Shown: positions 7,934-17,549, counted from the first letter of the stretch. The stretch is 64,000 nt of DNA from Anthocerotibacter panamensis C109 (GCF_018389385.1 NZ_CP062698.1:1243501-1307500); one strand, 5' to 3'. The notes: generated from the letters alone by a model not told the origin. Program-made: numbers and translations.

Positions 7934-10900
7934 ATGACCCTCACACCCAGAAAAAAACTGATCGAAGTTGCCTTACCCCTAGAAGCAATCAATAAAGCCA
8001 GTGCTAGAGAAAAGTCGATTCGCCATGGACACCCGAGTACACTGCACCTGTGGTGGGCGCGGCGACCCTTGGCGACGGCGCGGGCGGTGATTTTTGCGCA
8101 GATGGTAGATGACCCATCGAGTCACCCGGAGCTTTTCCCAACCGAGGAAGCGCAGGAAAAGGAGCGGCAGCGGTTGTTTAAGATTATTGAGCAGTTGGTG
8201 CTGTGGGAGAATACAACGAATGAAAATGTCCTGGGGATGGCGCGGGAGGAGATCCGTCGGAGTTGGCGGTTGACCTGTGCCGAAAATAAAGACCATCCTC
8301 AAGCAGCAGAGTTGTTTAACCCTGAGAAATTCCCAGCCTTTCATGACCCGTTTGCCGGAGGTGGGTCGTTGCCCCTGGAGGCACAGCGATTAGGTCTTGA
8401 AAGCTATGCCAGTGATTTGAACCCGGTGGCGGTGCTCATCAACAAGGCAATGATTGAGATTCCTCCGAAGTTTGCGGGGCAACCGCCAGTGAATCCTAAA
8501 TCACGGGCTGAATTGGGTGTCAACCGTACCTGGCAGGGCGCTTCGGGGTTGGCGGAGGATGTCCGGTACTACGGGCAGTGGATGCGGGATGAAGCAGAGA
8601 AACGAATTGGGCATCTCTATCCCAAGATTGAAATTACGGCTGAAATGGCTCAGGAACGCCCGGATCTGAAGCCTTATCTGGGCCAGAAATTAACGGTGAT
8701 TGCGTGGCTGTGGGCGCGCACGGTGAAAAGCCCCAACCCGGCTTTTGCCCATGTGGATGTGCCGTTGGCTTCCTCGTTTATGCTATCAACGAAGGCGGGA
8801 AAGGAAGCCTATGTGGAAATTCCCTCACCCACTGAAGAGGGGTATCGGTTTGTGGTGAAGGTGGGTAGACCTGAGAATTTTGAACAGGTCAAAAATGGTA
8901 CGAAGTTAGCTCGGGGCGCAAATTTCCAGTGTGTAATGTCAGGCTCTCCGATTTCCCCGGAGTATATCTATGCGGAGGCAAATGCTGGTCGGATGGGTGC
9001 TCGGATGATGGCGATTGTTGCGGAAGGGGAGCGTGGGCGGGTTTATTTATCGCCAACACAGGAAACGGAAGATATTGCATTAAAAGCTATCCCTGAATGG
9101 CAACCGGATCTATTAATGCCCGCGAATCCTCGTTGGTTCTCACCTCCGCTTTATGGTTTGAAAACTTACGGTAGTCTCTTCACCCCTCGTCAACTTGTGG
9201 CTCTCACTACTTTCTCAGATTTGGTGCTTGAGGCGCGGGAGAAGGTGTTGGAGGCCCTCACCCCTAGCCCCTCTCCCTCTGAGGGAGAGGGGGACAAGAG
9301 GGGGATGGAGTGGCATCCTGAACCTGTTCCTGAGTCTCTGCTTGTTGCGGCTCGTAAGTTGCGCAAGAATATGACTGATGCTGAGCAATTACTCTGGTCA
9401 TGTTTACGGGGCAAGCAACTGGAGGGATATAGGTTCCGTAGGCAGCATCCGATTGATCGTTTTGTCCTTGACTTTTATTGCCCTGCTGTCAAGTTGGCAA
9501 TTGAGTTGGATGGTTCTCAGCATGGTTCGCCTGAGGGAAAGGCTAGAGATGCTGAGAGAACTGCTTGGTTGAATGCTCAAGGTATTCGGGTCATTCGATT
9601 TTGGAATGCTCAGGTTTTCAAGAATCTGGAGGGTGTTTTGCAGGAGATTTGGGAAGAGGTGAAGAGCCCCCCCCTCCCCAACCCTCCCCCAGCGGGGGAG
9701 GGAGTAAAGCCGCCAATATCAGAATCCCTCAAGCCCCTCATACAACAACAGGAAAACTCCCAAACATCAACAATTCTCAAACCCCTCCCCCGCTGGGGGA
9801 GGCCGGGAGGGGGCTCTTATGCCGATGCAGTGACGGTGTATTTGGCACTTGGAGTTGATCGCTTAGCTGATAGAGCTTCTACAATTTGTGGATGGGACAA
9901 TGGCTATACCAAAATCCGCAACACTTTTGGGCGTCAAGCAATTCCGATGACATGGGACTATGCTGAAGGAAACGTGTTTTCAGAATCAACTGGCAACTTT
10001 AGTTCTCTTTTAGAATGGGTTGAAAAGTTCTTAATTGATGCACCCTCATTAAATTTTGGGCAATCCGCGCAACAAGACGCTTCTACTCAATCCATCAGCA
10101 AAAATAAAATTATCTCCACCGATCCCCCCTACTATGACAACATTGGCTATGCTGATCTATCCGACTTCTTTTATGTCTGGCTACGTCGTTCACTACAATC
10201 AATTTACCCAGAGCTTTTCTCTACCCTAGCTGTTCCTAAAGCAGAAGAGCTAGTAGCTACTCCTTACCGCCACGGCAGTAAAGAAAAAGCTGAGACGTTC
10301 TTTTTAGCAGGCATGACCCAAGCAATGCATCGTTTAGCAACACAAGCACATCCTGCATTTTCCGTCACCATTTACTATGCATTTAAGCAATCAGAAACAG
10401 AGAGTTCTGGCACAACTTCTACAGGTTGGGAAACTTTTCTTGATGCAGTGATTCGAGCCGGTTTTACGCTGACCGGAACTTGGCCTATGCGCACAGAACT
10501 CAGTAATCGCATGATTGGCTCAGGCACCAACGCCCTTGCCTCCAGCATCATCCTCGTCTGTCGTAAACGCCCCGCTGATGCTCCTACTGCCACGCGCCGC
10601 GAATTCCTAAACGCTCTCAAGCGTGAGTTACCTATTGCGCTCAAGCATCTGCAACGAGGCAACATCGCTCCTGTAGACTTGGCCCAGTCGGCGATTGGGC
10701 CGGGGATGGCGGTTTATACTCGCTACGCTAAAGTTCTCGATGCTGCTGGCAAATCCCTGACCGTCCGGGAAGCTCTTGCCCTCATCAATGAAATCCTGGA
10801 TGAAGTGCTCGCCGAGCAAGAGGGTGATTTTGATAGCGATACCCGGTGGGCCTTATCCTGGTTTGACCAGTTCGGCTTCACTGACGGCCCCTATGGTGAT

Positions 10901-11314
10901 GCGGAGACGCTTTCTACCGCTAAAAATACCAGTGTAAATGGCATGGTCGAGGCTGGGATTTTAGTCTCGAAAGCTGGGAAAGTACGGCTATTCCGTCCCG
11001 AGGAGTTACCCGAGGATTGGGACCCCGACACCGACCCGCGCCTCACCGCCTGGGAAATCGTTCACCACCTCGTTCGGGTTCTAGAAAAAAGTAGTGAATC
11101 CGCCGCTGCGGTGCTGGTGGCTAAGTTGGGGAGCAAAGCCGAGGCTGCCCGCGAACTCGCCTACCGCCTCTACGCCCTCTGTGAACGCAGAAAACGAGCC
11201 CCCGAAGCCCTCTCCTATAATGGCCTTGTGCAAAGCTGGCCTGAAATCCTCCGTTTAGCCGCAGATCAGCACTCCGCGCAACCCCAACAGATGCAAATGG
11301 AGCTAAACCCATGA
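7934..11314 (+). CDS. DUF1156 (COG1743) adenine-type DNA methyltransferase with inserted DUF559 domain
   Basis: The first ATG is at 7934 ([20 protein letters not shown]); a TTG four codons earlier is less likely. DUF1156 opens the protein ([20 protein letters not shown]). The cofactor motif [19 protein letters not shown] and the catalytic motif [20 protein letters not shown] mark it as an N6-adenine or N4-cytosine methylase of the COG1743 type. Typical members of this family are about 900-950 residues. Here about 186 extra residues at 9257-9814 carry a DUF559 nuclease-like domain between palindromic DNA, in frame. The stop overlaps the next start (ATGA at 11311). In such systems the methylase marks host DNA as self. 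The pairing with helicase and DUF499 ATPase supports a defence role. Confidence 0.88.
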   Translation: MTLTPRKKLIEVALPLEAINKASAREKSIRHGHPSTLHLWWARRPLATARAVIFAQMVDDPSSHPELFPTEEAQEKERQRLFKIIEQLVLWENTTNENVLGMAREEIRRSWRLTCAENKDHPQAAELFNPEKFPAFHDPFAGGGSLPLEAQRLGLESYASDLNPVAVLINKAMIEIPPKFAGQPPVNPKSRAELGVNRTWQGASGLAEDVRYYGQWMRDEAEKRIGHLYPKIEITAEMAQERPDLKPYLGQKLTVIAWLWARTVKSPNPAFAHVDVPLASSFMLSTKAGKEAYVEIPSPTEEGYRFVVKVGRPENFEQVKNGTKLARGANFQCVMSGSPISPEYIYAEANAGRMGARMMAIVAEGERGRVYLSPTQETEDIALKAIPEWQPDLLMPANPRWFSPPLYGLKTYGSLFTPRQLVALTTFSDLVLEAREKVLEALTPSPSPSEGEGDKRGMEWHPEPVPESLLVAARKLRKNMTDAEQLLWSCLRGKQLEGYRFRRQHPIDRFVLDFYCPAVKLAIELDGSQHGSPEGKARDAERTAWLNAQGIRVIRFWNAQVFKNLEGVLQEIWEEVKSPPLPNPPPAGEGVKPPISESLKPLIQQQENSQTSTILKPLPRWGRPGGGSYADAVTVYLALGVDRLADRASTICGWDNGYTKIRNTFGRQAIPMTWDYAEGNVFSESTGNFSSLLEWVEKFLIDAPSLNFGQSAQQDASTQSISKNKIISTDPPYYDNIGYADLSDFFYVWLRRSLQSIYPELFSTLAVPKAEELVATPYRHGSKEKAETFFLAGMTQAMHRLATQAHPAFSVTIYYAFKQSETESSGTTSTGWETFLDAVIRAGFTLTGTWPMRTELSNRMIGSGTNALASSIILVCRKRPADAPTATRREFLNALKRELPIALKHLQRGNIAPVDLAQSAIGPGMAVYTRYAKVLDAAGKSLTVREALALINEILDEVLAEQEGDFDSDTRWALSWFDQFGFTDGPYGDAETLSTAKNTSVNGMVEAGILVSKAGKVRLFRPEELPEDWDPDTDPRLTAWEIVHHLVRVLEKSSESAAAVLVAKLGSKAEAARELAYRLYALCERRKRAPEALSYNGLVQSWPEILRLAADQHSAQPQQMQMELNP
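9257..9814 (+). mobile_element. In-frame DUF559 cassette bounded by GC-rich palindromes, inside the methyltransferase
   Basis: About 558 bp inserted between the conserved methylase segments [20 protein letters not shown] and [18 protein letters not shown]. The left edge is a palindrome (CCCTCTCCCTCTGAGGGAGA, 9269-9290). The right edge has two more: CCCTCCCCCAGCGGGGGAGG near 9680, and CCCTCCCCCGCTGGGGGAGG near 9782. Between them is a full DUF559 domain of the Vsr-like PD-(D/E)XK fold: [45 protein letters not shown] and GIRVIRFWN. The insert adds a multiple of three bases and no stop codon. DUF559 genes with such repeats occur elsewhere in bacteria. Movement as a unit is my inference. Confidence 0.72.
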
Positions 11315-11895
11315 CTACCATCATTCTCAAACTCAAGCCCCTGCTCACCCTCAGCGATGCAGCCTTTGAACAACTTTGCCACCATAATCCTGAGATGCGC
11401 TTGGAACGCACCGCTACTGGAGAACTGATTGCGATGGCCCCCACGGTCAGTGAAAGTGGCTACTACAACGCCAGCTTCATAGCTCAACTCTGGAACTGGA
11501 ACCAACAGACTCAACTAGGGGTAGTTTTTGATTCCTCTGCTGGCTTCACCCTACCCAATGGAGCGATTCGTTCCCCCGATGCTTCTTGGATTCGACAAGA
11601 GTGCTGGGACTCCCTCCTGCCCCAACAAAAACGCAAATTTGCCCCAATTTGCCCCGACTTCGTTTTAGAACTGCTTTCTCCGAGTGATGAACTGACCGAA
11701 ACCCAGGGCAAACTTGAAGAATATCTGGCAAATGGCACACGACTCGGCTGGCTCATCGATACTCAAAGCCAACAGGCCATGATTTATCGCCCTGAACAGC
11801 CCATAGAAGTTCTCCATCGTCCAGCTCTTCTCCTCGGAGAAGAAGTACTCCCCGGATTTACCCTCCAGCTCCAGTTCCTTTGGCCTCCCCTCTGA
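11311..11895 (+). CDS. Uma2 family (DUF820) nuclease-like protein within the defence operon
   Basis: A 194-residue Uma2/DUF820 protein whose ATG (11311) overlaps the methyltransferase stop. The restriction-endonuclease-like active-site pieces are present: [11 protein letters not shown], then [15 protein letters not shown] with the acidic pair, then the lysine in [12 protein letters not shown]. The C-terminus has the usual TIYRP-like strand ([15 protein letters not shown]) and PGFTLQL tail. Uma2 genes are extremely numerous in cyanobacteria and their cellular role is unknown. The 4-bp overlap and the 33-bp gap to the DUF499 gene put it firmly in the transcription unit. Whether it contributes nuclease activity to the system or is a passenger cannot be told from sequence. 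Confidence 0.9.
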   Translation: MTTIILKLKPLLTLSDAAFEQLCHHNPEMRLERTATGELIAMAPTVSESGYYNASFIAQLWNWNQQTQLGVVFDSSAGFTLPNGAIRSPDASWIRQECWDSLLPQQKRKFAPICPDFVLELLSPSDELTETQGKLEEYLANGTRLGWLIDTQSQQAMIYRPEQPIEVLHRPALLLGEEVLPGFTLQLQFLWPPL

Positions 11896-11928
11896 CCAAC
11901 AAACCTCCCTTTTACCCCCTGAGCAACT

Positions 11929-14900
11929 ATGGCAATTACCAACCACGAACGAATCAGCAAAGCCCTGGAACTCCTAAGAGAAGGAATCGCCCCCTTTGTA
12001 GAACGCGAGCTGAAAGCAAAATATGGCAAATATTGGATTACCCAAGTCACTACAAATTGGCGTAACGAATTGCAATGGCCCGAAGGTGAAGAAGCACCGG
12101 CGTTAGATGTAGCGGCCTTACTCCGCCTGATGTGGGAGCAATGGAGTGATGTATTTAGCACTTCCTTAGGAAGATCGGATCGAAGCCTGATTAGCGAATT
12201 AAAAGATGTTCGTAATCGATGGGCACATGCAACCAAAAAATCTTTTTCTTCCGATGATACTGACCGGGCCCTGGACTCTGCGGCTAGACTTCTGACTTCT
12301 ATCTCAGCATCTCAGGCTGATGAAGTCACCAAAATGAAAACAGAACTCCGCCGTCTCATTTTTGATGAACAAGTTCGGGGTGAGAAACGCAAAAGTGCAG
12401 GAACAGCCATTGAAAGTAACAGCAATTTACCGCCCTGGCGCGAAGTCGTCAGTCCCCATAAAGACGTAGCCAGTGGACGCTACCAGCAAGCAGAATTCGC
12501 AGCAGATCTTTGGCAGGTACATATCGGTGAAGGAACGGATGAGTACCGTGACCCCGTAGAATTTTTCCGCCGTACTTACCTCACCGAGAGCCTGACCCAA
12601 CTGCTGACCGGTGCGGTGCAGCGACTCGCAGGGGAAGGTGGAGATCCTGTGGTGCAGTTGCAAACCAACTTTGGCGGTGGTAAGACCCACTCCATGTTGG
12701 CCCTTTACCATTTGTTCTCTGGAATCTCCCCAGATTCACTCGTTGGCCTTGATGCCGTTCTTCAGGCAGCGCAAGTCACTCAACTGCGTCCGGTCAATCG
12801 AGTAGTTTTGGTCGGGAATAAACTCTCCCCCGGCAATCCCGTGACTAAATCTGACGGAACCGTGGTGCGAACGATGTGGGGTGAACTCGCTTGGCAATTG
12901 GGAGGGCGTAGAGCCTACGACCGCCTCCGGGCCGACGATGAACTCGCTACTAGCCCCGGCGATCTCATCCGTGAACTTCTCAATGAATACGGCCCCTGCC
13001 TGATCTTGATCGATGAATGGGTGGCCTATGCCCGCCAACTCCATGACCAAAGCGATTTACCTGCCGGGAGTTTTGAGACTCAGTTTTCCTTTGCCCAAGT
13101 CCTCACTGAATCTGCCAAGTTAGCCAAGCACTGTCTTTTGGTGGTTAGCTTACCCGCTTCAGATACCGCCACTTCTCCCCATGCCCAAGCCGATGACACC
13201 GAAGTAGGGGGTCAACGAGGTCGTGAAGCCCTAGAACGGCTGCGCAATGTCGTCGGGCGGGTCGAATCCTCTTGGCGACCTGCCACCGCCGAGGAAGGTT
13301 TTGAAATTGTTCGTAGAAGGCTATTTGAGCCGTTAGTTGAAAAACAGCAATTTGTAACACGGGATCTTGTCGCTAGTGCTTTCTATGACCTCTACCGCAC
13401 TCAGCATCAAGAATTTCCTCCCGAATGCCGGGATGCCGACTATGAAAAACGCCTCAAAGCCGCCTATCCCATCCACCCCGAAATCTTCGACCGCCTCTAC
13501 ACCGACTGGTCAACCCTAGTCAAATTCCAGCGCACACGGGGCGTACTGCGTTTGATAGCAGCAGTAATTCATAGCCTTTGGGAAAAAGGCGACCGCAATC
13601 CCCTAATCATGCCTGCCCATATTGCTATTGATGATCAACGGGTACAGTTTGAGCTAACCCGTTACCTTTCGGATAACTGGGTACCCGTCATTGAAAAAGA
13701 TGTAGATGGCCCGAATGCTCTGCCCCTTCGCTTGGATGGAGAACTTCCCAACTTTGGCAAATACGCTGCCTGCCGACGAGTTGCACGTACTATATATCTG
13801 GGTTCTGCTCCCACCGCCTCTGCGGCAAACCGAGGGATTGAAGACCGTCGAATTAAACTAGGTTGTGTCATGCCAGGGGAGTCCCCTGCCATCTTTGGAG
13901 ATGCGCTACGCCGTCTAGCTTCTGCTGCTACCTATCTTTATCCTGAAGGTGCCCGCTATTGGTACTCCACCCAGCCAACCGTCACCAAACTCGCTGAAGA
14001 CCGAGCCGAACAACTCAAACGTGACCCAGATGCGATTTCTTTGGAGCTAGATAAGCGGTTAAGAGCCGACCTCCGTAAAACGGGTGACTTTCGCCGAGTT
14101 CATCCCTTACCCCAGTCCAGCCAGGATATTCCCGACGACTTAGATGCGCGTTTAGTCGTACTTGGGATAGATCATCCCTACAGTAAGGAATCTAATAGCC
14201 GTGCGGTTGCTGCTGCCAAAAGCATCTTAGAAATGCGGGGCAATGCACCCCGGCTACACCGCAATACCCTAGTCTTTCTAGCAGTAGATCTAACCCGTCT
14301 CCAAGACTTAGATGAATCAATACGGCGCTACCTAGCCTGGGAATCCATACTGACCGAAAAAGAAGGGCTCAACCTTGACCCCAACCAAGTCAAGCAAGCC
14401 GAAAACCAAAAGAATGCTGCCAATAGTGCTGTAACCGCTCGTTTACCCGAAGCCTATCAATGGCTACTGGTGCCTACGCAAAATACTCCCCAAGCTGAAA
14501 TCGAGTGGCAAGCCTTCCGACTTACCGGACAGGATACACTAGCTAGCCGGGTGAGCAAAAAACTGAAAAACGATGAATTATTGATTACTTCCTTAGCAGG
14601 TAGCCGACTCCAAATGGAGTTAAACCGGGTTCCCCTATGGCGTGGTGACCATGTTGCCATCAAGCAACTCGTTGAAGACTTCGCCCGATATCTTTATCTC
14701 CCTCGTCTGTCAGAGCCTAATGTACTGGGCTTAGCCATCACCGATGGTCTATCCCTGCTGACATGGGAACAAGATTCTTTTGCGTACGCAGATAGTCATG
14801 ACCCAAGTACAGGAAGATATCGAGGGCTACGTACCCATCAGCCGATGATGATTACAGCTGATAGCACTGGTCTACTCGTTAAACCTGCCGTGGTCCGCAA

Positions 14901-15267
14901 GCAGTTAGATATAGAGGCAATTGTCGTAGCTCCTATAATCCAGCCTGATAAAAACATTCCTTCTGTAAATGAGAACAGCCCTAGCTCTTCAGAAAACACA
15001 CCTCCAACTCCTACCCCGCCTCGACCAAAGCAACCTAAACGTTATCACGGCACTGTTTCCATTGACCCCACCCGTGCAGGACGCGATGCTAGCCGAATTG
15101 CAGATGAGATTATCACCCATTTGGCTGGATTAGTCGGAGCTAAGGTTAAAGTCACTCTTGAAATCGAAGCAGAATTGCCAGACAACACTCCCGACAATGT
15201 AGTGCGTACCGTAACTGAGAATGCCAGGACGCTCAAGTTTACAAGCCAGGGTTTTGAGAATGAGTGA
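11929..15267 (+). CDS. Swt1-type HEPN plus DUF499 ATPase, defence operon
   Basis: An 1112-residue protein. Residues 1-120 look like a Swt1-family HEPN-like domain (ERISKALELLREGIAPFVER, DVRNRWAHATKK). From about residue 190 the DUF499 AAA-type ATPase begins, with Walker A LQTNFGGGKTHSMLALYH (about 245) and Walker B PCLILIDEWVAYARQL (about 355). The last 100 residues (from about 1030) are a Pro-rich linker and a small alpha/beta domain (RYHGTVSIDPTRAGRDASRI). DUF499 ATPases are known partners of DUF1156 methylases and SNF2-DUF3883 helicases in defence islands. HEPN domains are often RNases, but here the R-x4-6-H motif is only suggested by RNRWAH. The call to family is firm and the biochemical role is inferred. 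Confidence 0.88.
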   Translation: MAITNHERISKALELLREGIAPFVERELKAKYGKYWITQVTTNWRNELQWPEGEEAPALDVAALLRLMWEQWSDVFSTSLGRSDRSLISELKDVRNRWAHATKKSFSSDDTDRALDSAARLLTSISASQADEVTKMKTELRRLIFDEQVRGEKRKSAGTAIESNSNLPPWREVVSPHKDVASGRYQQAEFAADLWQVHIGEGTDEYRDPVEFFRRTYLTESLTQLLTGAVQRLAGEGGDPVVQLQTNFGGGKTHSMLALYHLFSGISPDSLVGLDAVLQAAQVTQLRPVNRVVLVGNKLSPGNPVTKSDGTVVRTMWGELAWQLGGRRAYDRLRADDELATSPGDLIRELLNEYGPCLILIDEWVAYARQLHDQSDLPAGSFETQFSFAQVLTESAKLAKHCLLVVSLPASDTATSPHAQADDTEVGGQRGREALERLRNVVGRVESSWRPATAEEGFEIVRRRLFEPLVEKQQFVTRDLVASAFYDLYRTQHQEFPPECRDADYEKRLKAAYPIHPEIFDRLYTDWSTLVKFQRTRGVLRLIAAVIHSLWEKGDRNPLIMPAHIAIDDQRVQFELTRYLSDNWVPVIEKDVDGPNALPLRLDGELPNFGKYAACRRVARTIYLGSAPTASAANRGIEDRRIKLGCVMPGESPAIFGDALRRLASAATYLYPEGARYWYSTQPTVTKLAEDRAEQLKRDPDAISLELDKRLRADLRKTGDFRRVHPLPQSSQDIPDDLDARLVVLGIDHPYSKESNSRAVAAAKSILEMRGNAPRLHRNTLVFLAVDLTRLQDLDESIRRYLAWESILTEKEGLNLDPNQVKQAENQKNAANSAVTARLPEAYQWLLVPTQNTPQAEIEWQAFRLTGQDTLASRVSKKLKNDELLITSLAGSRLQMELNRVPLWRGDHVAIKQLVEDFARYLYLPRLSEPNVLGLAITDGLSLLTWEQDSFAYADSHDPSTGRYRGLRTHQPMMITADSTGLLVKPAVVRKQLDIEAIVVAPIIQPDKNIPSVNENSPSSSENTPPTPTPPRPKQPKRYHGTVSIDPTRAGRDASRIADEIITHLAGLVGAKVKVTLEIEAELPDNTPDNVVRTVTENARTLKFTSQGFENE

Positions 15268-15377
15268 CCTTTCCCAGAACTGGTGGACTCTTTTCGATAA
15301 ATCCTAGGGTATAAATTGAGAACCCAGCCCCTACAGTCTGTGCATGAATCGATACAGCCTTAACAATCCCCTGTTTT

Positions 15378-15599
15378 TTGGTAAACTCTCTGCCCTCAAC
15401 GGGGGCTACCTCCCTCGTTCGGGAATATCTGGAGGCCCGCAATACCCAGGAACGCGAAGACCTCTTGATACGGTTAGGCATCCACTCAGAATTACTCCCC
15501 TTGGACTCGGCGGGGCATCCTCAACAGTTGACCCCTCAACAAAGGGAGATTGTCACCTCCTACCTCCAGCTTGCCTATGGAGTGAATTTGGGGAGCTAG
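15378..15599 (+). CDS. Small hypothetical protein, island
   Basis: A 73-codon frame starting at TTG 15378 (SLPSTGATSLVREYLEARNT to YLQLAYGVNLGS). Its composition is coding-like and amphipathic helices are likely. No family is recognised. An ATG at 15344 opens a different, overlapping frame of 97 codons that looks less protein-like. It lies 110 bp after the DUF499 stop and 164 bp before the resolvase. It could be the remnant of a larger gene. Confidence 0.35.
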   Translation: MVNSLPSTGATSLVREYLEARNTQEREDLLIRLGIHSELLPLDSAGHPQQLTPQQREIVTSYLQLAYGVNLGS

Positions 15600-15762
15600 G
15601 AATTAGTATGTCCCAGATCAGTACAAGCAGTGTCTAAAAAATGGCGTTTATCGGACACTCATCCCCTCACCTACAAAATGCTGTGTCTAGCCTCCAAAAG
15701 CGTCTATTAACTTATCCATAATTCTATGTATGATTAACCTATCCTAGTTTTGATTTTCAGAC
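15600..15762. other. Spacer upstream of resolvase, possible recombination or operator region
   Basis: The 163 bases contain GTGTCTAAAAAATGGC facing TATCGGACAC and an AT-rich run TTAACTTATCCATAATTC before the resolvase ATG. Serine resolvases often bind sites directly upstream of their own gene. I cannot define subsites, so this is only a candidate. Confidence 0.2.
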
Positions 15763-16314
15763 ATGAACATTGGCTATGCCCGCGTCTCCACCACCGATCA
15801 ATCCCTCAATCTCCAACTGGATGTGCTGCAAGCGATAGGGTGCGAAAAACTATTTACCGATACAGCGAGTGGTGGGAAGGATGACCGAGTGGGCTTGGGC
15901 CAAGCACTCACCTTTGCCCGTTCCGGGGATACCCTTATCGTTTGGAAACTGGATCGCTTGGGCCGCTCCCTCAAACATCTAGTTGAGACTGTCAGCTCAT
16001 TACAAGAGCGGGGGATCGGCTTTCGTAGTCTCCAAGAGAGTATTGATACCACCACCAGTTCCGGCAAGTTGTTCTTTCATCTCTTTGCCGCCCTTGCCGA
16101 ATTTGAGCGGGATATTATTCGGGAGCGCACACAGGCTGGACTAAAATCCGCACGAGCGCGGGGGCGCAAGGGTGGTAGACCCGCCAAACTGGATGCCAAA
16201 CAAATTACGATGGCCCAAACTCTCCTTGCAGATCCCAAAAATACTGCTCAGGAAGTGGCTAAAACCTTGGGGGTAGCTCGTTCCACCCTTTATCTACACC
16301 TACGCAAGGTTTAG
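15763..16314 (+). CDS. Serine recombinase (resolvase/invertase family)
   Basis: A 183-residue small serine recombinase. The catalytic serine lies in MNIGYARVSTTDQSLNLQ (Ser9). The conserved LIVWKLDRLGRSLKHLVE, LFFHLFAALAEFERDIIRER and AGLKSARARGRKGGRP complete the catalytic domain and the E-helix. Residues 145-183 are the helix-turn-helix (TAQEVAKTLGVARSTLYLHL). Length and motifs are those of an intact Hin/Tn3-resolvase type enzyme that exchanges DNA between two specific sites. It is the only intact site-specific recombinase of the island. It does not match the tRNA-type integration, which needs a tyrosine recombinase, so it is probably a passenger or a resolution function. Confidence 0.92.
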   Translation: MNIGYARVSTTDQSLNLQLDVLQAIGCEKLFTDTASGGKDDRVGLGQALTFARSGDTLIVWKLDRLGRSLKHLVETVSSLQERGIGFRSLQESIDTTTSSGKLFFHLFAALAEFERDIIRERTQAGLKSARARGRKGGRPAKLDAKQITMAQTLLADPKNTAQEVAKTLGVARSTLYLHLRKV

Positions 16315-16326
16315 AGGAAATTCAAT

Positions 16327-17128
16327 TCACGGGTTCTGCTGAAGCCATTGGGTCAAGTCTGCTGGGGCGCGGAAATCTAAAAGGTCTTCTCCCAGTTGTT
16401 CTAGTTGACCAAGAGAAAGCTGTTGAACTTGAGTACGTTGTTCTAGGGGTAAATTCCCGATACGGCGGGAGAGTAGCCTTAGTACAATGGCAAGAGCCTC
16501 CTCTTGGCGACCCTCGACCCGACCTTCTTCCTTCCAACTTGTGGTCATCATGGTGACACCCTCTCTTTCCTCTGGTTGTAGTCTAGCAAGGTAGCCCTGA
16601 AACTGCTGCTGCTCCGGCAAGTTCAAGCGCAGGTACTCATCTACAAAACCGGAGATCAGCTTCCAGCGCGTTTCATCCAGCCTTAGGGTTGCCAGTAAGC
16701 GCAGACTCTCAAATTTAACCCTCGGTCGGTCTTCTGAGGCAATCTGCATTTTTGCCATTAACGCACAGGCGACCGGATTGGGGTTATTGAGGTAATCCCG
16801 CCAGTTCAGGCGGTTTAACTGAATCACTTCATAGCGAAAATCAAGAACTGTTTTACCAGGAAAGGTGATGGTATAGTTATCGGTCTGCTCCTTGAAAGGC
16901 TCGTCGAATGTAAGCAAGGCAATGGGATAAACGGGCAAATCATAGCGGTCATGGAGACGGGAGAAGTAGCGAAACATCCGGCGATTGAACGTTGTCTGTG
17001 AGCTGGCTTAGGCATCGACATGGAGGATAAAGAAAATATCTCCACCCTCGATGTCCAGTGCTGACCCCGGCTCAACCCGCACTCTAGGTGAGCAGCTTTT
17101 TGAAATTGCCGTCGTGATCGATGGTCAT
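16327..17128 (-). pseudogene. Rpn/PD-(D/E)XK transposase-like protein with DUF4351, broken
   Basis: On the minus strand ATG 17128 starts MTIDHDGNFKKLLT, the usual N-terminus of cyanobacterial Rpn-family proteins. It then stops and jumps, by an internal deletion, to a different frame reading GSALDIEGGDIFFILHVDA, which ends at an in-frame TAA. The next codons in the same frame (ASSQTTFNRRMFRYFSRLHD) continue without further damage to residue 216 of the intact part, including the DUF4351-type tail (LSRRIGNLPLEQRTQVQQLS). The core nuclease acid residues lie in the deleted part. So this is a decayed gene of the Rpn (recombination-promoting nuclease) family, common in multiple copies in cyanobacteria. 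It converges on the resolvase, with stops 13 bp apart. Confidence 0.75.
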
Positions 17129-17414
17129 TGAATATTCCATCTTTTTCTAGTTCCACCATAAACCGCAGCGGCGGTATTGTGCGAGTTGCTGGCTTGCAGG
17201 TCTAACGTCTTGTGGTCGGGCAACAGTGAATGCACTGCAACTCAATAATGCCATTGCTATAACGGTGCGAAGGGCTTGGGTGAGTGCTGGCTGGCATCCA
17301 CCTAGCACCGATCCGCAACAACAGGATATTCCTTCGGGTCAGGGCTAGGATCAAAATAAATATTAAAACACAGCCCTTACCCCTCAAAACTACCCTGAAA
17401 AATCCCATTTTTTT
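17129..17414. other. Island right-end spacer, no gene seen
   Basis: Nothing recognisable as a gene. Short open frames here show no family motifs. It ends with the paired GAGTATC motifs. Confidence 0.4.
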
Positions 17415-17432
17415 GAGTATCGTGTGAGTATC
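17415..17432 (+). promoter_or_regulatory. Tandem GAGTATC motifs, right end of island
   Basis: GAGTATC at 17415-17421 and 17426-17432 matches the left-end pair in sequence, orientation and 11-bp spacing, with TT before and CAAAA after. The motifs lie 58 bp inside the right attachment repeat. They are best explained as recombinase or excisionase binding sites. Confidence 0.5.
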
Positions 17433-17490
17433 AAAAATATTCCTTAAATTTTAAAGTCTTGCTCCGTAAAGATTACAGCCCATAATTTAT

Positions 17491-17549
17491 TGCGTTCGGG
17501 ACGCAGAGGTCGCAGGTTCGAATCCTGTCATCCCGATTCCCTAAAACCC
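17491..17549 (+). repeat. attR: 59-bp direct repeat, right end of the island
   Basis: Exact copy of 1385-1443: the 3' half of tRNA-Pro from the anticodon arm onward plus 13 bases of 3' flank. It lacks the acceptor 5' strand and D-arm, so it is not a tRNA gene. The bases beyond the repeat are the original chromosomal flank. Confidence 0.95.

Larger units (their letters stand above)
1444..17490. mobile_element. 16-kb integrated genomic island in tRNA-Pro carrying a DISARM-like defence operon
   Basis: The segment between the two 59-bp attachment repeats is a genomic island. It holds an integrase fragment next to the tRNA, IS wreckage, the helicase / methyltransferase / Uma2 / DUF499 defence operon, a serine resolvase and a broken Rpn gene. 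Paired GAGTATC motifs, 11 bp apart, sit just inside both ends. The integrase is truncated by an ISKra4-type transposase, so the island is probably immobile unless helped in trans. The boundaries come from the repeats seen in the sequence. Mobility and origin are inferred. Confidence 0.88.

Noticed and set aside
9565-9858. Separate gene overlapping the DUF559 cassette
   Set aside because: Alternate frame of GC-rich palindromes; the methylase frame runs through the whole segment without a stop.
15344-15637. 97-codon protein in the island
   Set aside because: Overlaps a better-composed frame at 15378-15599, and its sequence is Gly/Pro/Ser noise without helices or motifs.
17491-17530. A second tRNA-Pro gene
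   Set aside because: Only the 3' half is present; the acceptor 5' strand and D-arm are missing. It is the right attachment repeat.
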